A stretch of 10,090 bases of DNA from Gammaproteobacteria bacterium (GTDB taxonomy: Bacteria > Pseudomonadota > Gammaproteobacteria > Steroidobacterales > Steroidobacteraceae): positions 1 through 10,090 of the forward strand of contig JAOUGR010000052.1 in assembly GCA_029857655.1 (NCBI GenBank). The letters run 5' to 3'. Below are positions 6,511-10,090 of this stretch, in pieces. The notes under the pieces were generated by a model that was not told where the DNA came from, made no database searches, and saw nothing but the letters and a program-made list of their open reading frames with translations. The stretch's first letter is position 1; every line of letters begins with the position of its first letter. The position numbers and the translations under genes were made by a program.

Positions 6511-7311
6511 ATGATCCCCGACCTGCATCGCCTGCTGCTCGACGTAACCGCACTTGCCCGCGAGGCCGGTCACGCGATACTCGGCGTGTACGCGTCGTCG
6601 TTCAGCGTCACGGAAAAGGATGACCGCTCGCCACTGACGGAAGCCGACCTGGAATCAGAGCGGCTGATACTGGCCGGTCTACGCCGGCTCGCACCTGAGA
6701 TCCCGGTACTTTCGGAAGAATCGGGCCGGGCGCCATACGCGAAACGCGCGGCATGGGACTGGTTGTGGGTGGTTGACCCGCTGGACGGCACCAAGGAATT
6801 CGTGCAGCGCAATGGCGAATTCACGGTCAACATCGCGCTCGTTCACGATCACCGCCCGGTGCTTGGCGTCGTGCACGCCCCGGTTCTCGGGCGCGATTAT
6901 TACGCGTGTGAGGGAATCGGAGCATTTCGTTCCGATGCTACTGCCGCAGGCCGGCCGATCCACGTTGTGCCGCGCGGCCCCGGCCCGGTCCGCGTGGTTG
7001 GCAGCCGTTCGCACCGTGGCAGCTCGCTGGACGGCTTTCTCGAACGGATCGGGCCGCACGAATTCGTGCAGGTCGGCAGTTCGCTCAAGATGTGCCTGGT
7101 TGCGGAAGGGCTGGCCGACGTGTATCCGCGACTGGGCCCGACCTGCGAATGGGACACGGCCGCAGGTCAATGTGTGGCCGAACAGGCCGGCGGCCAGGTG
7201 TTGCGGCTGGACGGCGAGCCGCTCTCCTACAACAAGGGTGATGACATCCTGAATCCGCATTTTGTCGCCTACGCTGATCCAGGCACGGACTGGCTGGCGC
7301 TGCTGCGATGA
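6511..7311 (+). CDS. cysQ: 3'(2'),5'-bisphosphate nucleotidase CysQ, 266 aa
   Basis: CysQ is a Mg-dependent, Li-sensitive phosphatase of the inositol monophosphatase superfamily. It removes the 3'-phosphate of pAp, giving AMP, and so clears the by-product of sulfate assimilation and of carrier-protein modification. All metal-site motifs are visible: DDRSPLTEAD (37-46), the LSEES element with E69/E70, WVVDPLDGTKEFV (86-98) with D89, D92 and the DGT phosphate-binding turn, and CEWDTAAGQ (212-220) with D215. The GTKEFVxxNGEFTVNIAL sequence is specific to the CysQ branch rather than SuhB. Length is normal. GGAG lies 5 bases before the ATG. It is the first gene of a tight rightward unit, and its TGA overlaps the next start as ATGA (7308-7311). 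Confidence is high. Confidence 0.96.
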   Translation: MIPDLHRLLLDVTALAREAGHAILGVYASSFSVTEKDDRSPLTEADLESERLILAGLRRLAPEIPVLSEESGRAPYAKRAAWDWLWVVDPLDGTKEFVQRNGEFTVNIALVHDHRPVLGVVHAPVLGRDYYACEGIGAFRSDATAAGRPIHVVPRGPGPVRVVGSRSHRGSSLDGFLERIGPHEFVQVGSSLKMCLVAEGLADVYPRLGPTCEWDTAAGQCVAEQAGGQVLRLDGEPLSYNKGDDILNPHFVAYADPGTDWLALLR

Positions 7312-7619
7312 GCTGGGAGATCCTGCTCACCGCCGTGCTGCTCGCGATACTTGGTGCGTTCTGGCATTCGAGCCTTGCCGCGCGTGAGCTGGCGAATCGC
7401 GTCGCGCTGGACACCTGCACGAGCGCCCAGGTCCAGATGCTCGATGGCACGGTATCCATCCATAGCCTGAAGCTGGTCCGGCATACCGATGCACCGGTTG
7501 CCTGGCGGCGCACCTACGTCTTCGACTACACCGAAGACGGATTCAGCCGGCGCCGTGGCTTTGTCGTGCTGACGGGCGCCACGGTCGACACGGTCGGACT
7601 GGAACCGAGGGCGGCATGA
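7308..7619 (+). CDS. DUF3301 family protein with one N-terminal membrane segment, 103 aa
   Basis: This matches the DUF3301 family of small gammaproteobacterial proteins with no known function. The N-terminus (about residues 5-19, ILLTAVLLAILGAFW) is a probable membrane anchor, followed by ARELANRVALDTC, VQMLDGTVSIHSLKLVR, WRRTYVFDYTEDGFSRRRGFVVLTGATVDTV. The C(x)nVQMLDxTV... R..Y.F.YxxxGxxRxxGxVxLxG pattern is the family signature. The soluble part would be a beta-rich domain, probably cytoplasmic given the very short N-terminus ahead of the anchor and the following positive residues; topology is not certain. It is joined by ATGA overlaps to cysQ upstream and rnm downstream, so it is almost surely co-expressed with them. 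Confidence 0.82.
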   Translation: MSWEILLTAVLLAILGAFWHSSLAARELANRVALDTCTSAQVQMLDGTVSIHSLKLVRHTDAPVAWRRTYVFDYTEDGFSRRRGFVVLTGATVDTVGLEPRAA

Positions 7620-8488
7620 ATCCGCTGTCGCTGGTGGACCTGCACCTGCACTCGTCGGCTTCCGATGGCGTGCTGGATCCGGCCGCACTCGTTGCCCACG
7701 CCGCAGGCTGCGGTGTCAGGTTCATGGCGTTGACCGACCACGATACGGTGGCCGGCCTGGATCAGGCTGCCGCGGCTGCGAAGTCGCTCGGCGTCATCCT
7801 GGTTGCCGGCGTCGAATTGTCGGCTGACTGGAGGGGGCGCACATTGCACGTGCTGGGCCTCGCATTCGATCCGCTGGCCGCGCCCCTGGCAGGCGGCCTG
7901 CTCCAGTTGCAGGCCACCAGGCAGGAGCGTGCGCTGCAAATAGCTGCCCGTCTTGACGCGGCCGGTGCCCCGGGCAATGCCGCGCATGCTCTCGTGCGCG
8001 GCGCGGGCCGGCTGCCGACCCGGATGCATTTCGCCCGTGCGCTGGTCACGCTCGGCGCCGCACGGGATATCACGACCGCATTCGATCGCTGGCTGGCGCG
8101 CGGTCGCCCGGGATATTTTGCTGCGAAGTGGCCGTCGCTCGCGGAAGTCACCGGTTGGATCGTGGCGGCCGGAGGCAGCGCCGTAATCGCACACCCGATG
8201 CGGTATCCGCTGTCGGGCGGCGCGCGACGCGAGCTTTGCGCCGAATTCGCGGCCGCCGGCGGCCGGGGAATCGAGGTCATTACCGGCGGTGGCGGCATCC
8301 GCAATGCCGACCAGGCTATTTCACTCGCTATTCGCTGCGGCCTCGAGGGCTCGGTCGGATCCGACTTTCATGACCCTGCAATTCCGTGGAATCCACCAGG
8401 ACGTTTAGCTAAGCTTCCGGGGTCGGTCCGACCGGTTTGGTCGGGGCCGCCGTTCCCTGAATTCGAGACCGACGCCGAGCCGGCATGA
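7616..8488 (+). CDS. rnm: PHP-domain nuclease/phosphoesterase, RNase AM (YciV/TrpH) family, 290 aa
   Basis: E. coli RNase AM (YciV) is a 5'-to-3' exoribonuclease that trims rRNA 5' ends. A Chromobacterium homologue hydrolyses 3',5'-bisphosphonucleotides. The trinuclear metal site of the PHP fold is visible: VDLHLHSSASDG (H10, H12, D17), TDHDT (D41, H42), GVELS (E67), LHVLGL (H78), IAHPMRY (H193), and GSDFHDP (D250, H252). The family-specific middle, LPTRMHFARALVTLG with DRWLARGRPGYFAAKWPSL, is present, separating it from histidinol phosphatases and DNA polymerase PHP domains. The C-terminal WxPPGRLAKLPGSVRPVW also follows the E. coli pattern. ATGA overlaps join it to the DUF3301 gene before and the YdcH-like gene after. 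No trp genes are nearby despite the older name trpH. Confidence 0.92.
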   Translation: MNPLSLVDLHLHSSASDGVLDPAALVAHAAGCGVRFMALTDHDTVAGLDQAAAAAKSLGVILVAGVELSADWRGRTLHVLGLAFDPLAAPLAGGLLQLQATRQERALQIAARLDAAGAPGNAAHALVRGAGRLPTRMHFARALVTLGAARDITTAFDRWLARGRPGYFAAKWPSLAEVTGWIVAAGGSAVIAHPMRYPLSGGARRELCAEFAAAGGRGIEVITGGGGIRNADQAISLAIRCGLEGSVGSDFHDPAIPWNPPGRLAKLPGSVRPVWSGPPFPEFETDAEPA

Positions 8489-8709
8489 CGGACGACGACG
8501 ACAATATCAACACTGAGTTGTTCGAGCGGATGCATCGCCTCCGCGAACTGCGCATCGAGCACCGCGACCTCGACGACGTAATCTACCGCCTGTCGATGGA
8601 CCTCTATGTCGATGAACTCCAGTTGCGGCGCCTGAAGAAGCGCAAGCTGATGCTCAAGGACCAGATCCTGCGGCTGGAAAGCGAGCTGATCCCGGACCTG
8701 AACGCCTGA
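8485..8709 (+). CDS. YdcH/DUF465 family small coiled-coil protein, 74 aa
   Basis: A small, highly charged, almost wholly helical protein resembling the YdcH (DUF465) family. It opens with an acidic MTDDDDN, then gives two predicted helices: LFERMHRLRELRIEHRDLDDVIYRL (about 13-37) and VDELQLRRLKKRKLMLKDQILRLESEL (about 43-69), with a heptad-like leucine pattern suggesting a helical hairpin. The H..L...H..LD..I and LKK.KL.LKD.I motifs are typical of the family. No biochemical function is established. Its ATG overlaps the rnm stop as ATGA (8485-8488), and arfB follows 7 bases after its stop. Confidence 0.82.
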   Translation: MTDDDDNINTELFERMHRLRELRIEHRDLDDVIYRLSMDLYVDELQLRRLKKRKLMLKDQILRLESELIPDLNA

Positions 8710-8716
8710 TGCCGCG

Positions 8717-9139
8717 ATGAATGCCGACACTCGAGCCCGACTCGAAATTCCGGAAAGCGAGTACACCCTAAGCTTCGTGCGCAGCCCCGGTCCGGGCGGC
8801 CAGAATGTCAACAAGGTCGCCACCGCCTGCGAGCTGCGCTTTCCGGTCGGTGCGACTACCCTCCTCGACGACGCAGCCAGGCAACGGCTGCGCACGCTGG
8901 CCGGCCGCCGCCTGACGCTGCTCGACGAGATCGTGCTTGAGGCACACCGGCATCGCAGCCGCGAAGCGAACCGGCGCGACGCAATTGGCCGGCTCGCAGT
9001 GTTGATCGAGCGTGCACGGGAAGTCCCGAAGATCCGCAAGCCCACCCGGCCGACCAGGGGCTCCCGCACCCGCCGGCTGGAGGGAAAGCGCCAGCGCAAG
9101 GACATCAAGCGACTGCGCTCGCGACCTGCATTCGATTGA
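8717..9139 (+). CDS. arfB: Alternative ribosome-rescue factor ArfB (YaeJ, peptidyl-tRNA hydrolase), 140 aa
   Basis: ArfB enters the A site of ribosomes stalled without a stop codon, places its basic tail in the empty mRNA channel and hydrolyses the peptidyl-tRNA. The catalytic loop SPGPGGQNVNK holds GGQ at residues 27-29. The class I release-factor-like domain follows (TACELRFPV... DEIVLEAHRHRSREANRRDAIGRL). The C-terminal tail from about residue 105 is rich in Arg and Lys (KIRKPTRPTRGSRTRRLEGK..., RQRKDIKRLRS), as needed for channel binding. Length equals E. coli YaeJ (140). It lacks codon-recognition domains, so it is not a release factor. A 3-codon ATG at 8709 overlaps the ydcH-like stop but ends before this ATG; the Shine-Dalgarno is weak, so coupling to upstream translation is likely. 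Confidence 0.95.
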   Translation: MNADTRARLEIPESEYTLSFVRSPGPGGQNVNKVATACELRFPVGATTLLDDAARQRLRTLAGRRLTLLDEIVLEAHRHRSREANRRDAIGRLAVLIERAREVPKIRKPTRPTRGSRTRRLEGKRQRKDIKRLRSRPAFD

Positions 9140-9148
9140 TTTGCCGTC

Positions 9149-10090
9149 TCAGCCGGCGGCCGGTTTCCTTCCCAGCAGCCAAGCGCCGAGTGCAGGCAGC
9201 AGCAGCATCGCACCCAGCATGTTCGCCAGGAACATGAAGGCCAGCATCATGCCGATGTCGACCTGGAACTTCAGCGGCGAGAACACCCAGGGCGCGACGC
9301 CGATTGCGAGCGCGGTGCCCGTGAAGAAGATCGCAGCACCGGTCACTCGAAGTGCACCGAGATACGCCTGTTGCACATCCGCGCCGCGTCGCAGGAATTC
9401 CCGCATCCGGCTGAACAGGTAGATGCCGTAATCGACGCCGATGCCGGCGCCCAGTGCAACCATCGGCAGCGTATCGACCTTTAGGCCGATCCCCGCGAAA
9501 GCCATGACCGCGTAGACCAGGATCGAAGCCAGCAGCAATGGAATGATCACGACGATCGTGCCCAGGCCGGAGCGGAAGTTGACCAGGCACATGATCGTGA
9601 CCGCCGCAAGCACCCAGCCGACGATCGCGAACTCCTTGTCCACAACCAGCTCGTTCTGCGCGGCCATGACGCCGGCATTGCCCGTGGCCAGGCGGTAGGT
9701 CACGCCCGCGGTCGGCTCATTCGCCCTGTAATCATTGACCGTCGCGACAACGCGCTCGATGGTCTTGGCCCCGTGATCGGACAGGTACAGCACCACCGGC
9801 ATGACGCTGCAGTCCCGGTTCAGCAATCCCGTGCTGGTCTCGATGTAGTTCTGGGCCTGCGCGAGCAGGCGCTCGTCGCGCGGCAGGTTTCGCCATTTCA
9901 GGCTGCCTTCGGTCCAGCCGGCGCTGACCACCTTGGAGACCCCAGCGAGGCTCATGACCTCGCGGACACCGTCGACATTGGCCATGTGCCATGCGAAGCG
10001 GTCGATGGCGTCGATCACGCCGAAGTCGCTGCAGCCGTCGGGCTTCGTCTCGACGATCACATTGATGATGTCGGTGCCGATCGGGAACCA
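9149..10090 (-). CDS. RND/MMPL-family transporter permease, C-terminal part, 5' end outside window
   Basis: The visible 313 C-terminal residues open at the window edge as WFPIGTD. They contain a periplasmic domain (about residues 1-135), then membrane segments around FAIVGWVLAAVTIMCLVNF, TIVVIIPLLLASILVYAVMAFAGI, PMVALGAGIGVDYGIYLF, AAIFFTGTALAIGVAPWVF and MMLAFMFLANMLGAMLLLPALGAWLL. This is the second-half layout of RND superfamily permeases. The GxGIGVDYGIYL segment is the signature of the MMPL/RND branch with a polar membrane helix likely to be proton coupling. It resembles the 'RND family transporter' genes of environmental gammaproteobacteria that often sit with DUF1302/DUF1329 proteins; none is visible here. 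Substrate cannot be assigned. It is not an AcrB-like tripartite pump by sequence style. Its end is 9 bp from the convergent arfB end. Confidence 0.85.
   Translation of the reverse strand, partial: WFPIGTDIINVIVETKPDGCSDFGVIDAIDRFAWHMANVDGVREVMSLAGVSKVVSAGWTEGSLKWRNLPRDERLLAQAQNYIETSTGLLNRDCSVMPVVLYLSDHGAKTIERVVATVNDYRANEPTAGVTYRLATGNAGVMAAQNELVVDKEFAIVGWVLAAVTIMCLVNFRSGLGTIVVIIPLLLASILVYAVMAFAGIGLKVDTLPMVALGAGIGVDYGIYLFSRMREFLRRGADVQQAYLGALRVTGAAIFFTGTALAIGVAPWVFSPLKFQVDIGMMLAFMFLANMLGAMLLLPALGAWLLGRKPAAG

Noticed and set aside
8421..8444. GGTCGG-T-CCGACC-GGTTT-GGTCGG, able to form two mutually exclusive hairpins
   Set aside because: It is inside the rnm coding end at a conserved Gly-Ser-Val-Arg-Pro-Val-Trp region; the repeats follow from GC-rich codons and have no T-run or downstream gene boundary that would suggest attenuation.
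1..10090. Search for tRNA, rRNA, CRISPR, insertion-sequence ends, phage or defence genes
   Set aside because: No cloverleaf, spaced direct repeats, terminal inverted repeats, transposase, integrase or known defence domains could be seen on either strand.

Overview
The window is chromosomal core DNA of a high-GC gammaproteobacterium. The evidence is the divergent rhlB / trxA-rho locus, a 419-residue Rho core that is co-linear with E. coli Rho, a YrfG-type nucleotidase, CysQ, RNase AM (YciV), a YdcH/DUF465 protein, ArfB, and an RND/MMPL permease of the kind common in environmental gammaproteobacteria. I cannot fix the genus from this sequence. I see no insertion sequence, phage gene, CRISPR array, tRNA or rRNA, and base composition is even throughout.

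Layout, left to right. (1) The 3' end of purD runs into a small PHA-granule-region family gene through an ATGA overlap. (2) A leftward block follows. Transcription order is trxA, rho, an AlkA-type DNA glycosylase, a possible 20-codon leader ORF, and a secreted protein with three TonB-C/AgmX-like repeats. trxA and rho overlap by GTGA, and rho and the glycosylase overlap by ATGA. (3) About 240 bp between trxA and rhlB is the only sizeable intergenic region and must hold both divergent promoters. It carries two perfect short hairpins and an 8-codon ORF abutting rhlB. (4) rhlB runs rightward, but its first ~16 codons and the rest of the gene lie in different frames. (5) yrfG converges on rhlB with a 22 bp 3' overlap. 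(6) A rightward block starts at an extended -10 promoter: cysQ, DUF3301, rnm (RNase AM), ydcH-like and arfB. The first four are chained by ATGA overlaps. (7) A convergent RND permease gene is cut by the right edge.

Much of the window concerns RNA: Rho termination, the RhlB helicase, RNase AM 5' trimming, ArfB ribosome rescue, and pAp/nucleotide turnover (CysQ, RNase AM, YrfG). The genes are very tightly packed. Three convergent pairs (ends near 634-637, 5760-5781 and 9139-9149) have essentially no spacer and no visible intrinsic terminator.

I found no clearly new multi-gene system. The items most worth checking are the apparent rhlB frameshift, the Arg/Gly-rich N-terminal extension of Rho, the triplicated Cys-paired TonB-C-like protein with its leader ORF, and the pairing of two unrelated enzyme families that can both act on 3',5'-bisphosphonucleotides (cysQ and rnm).
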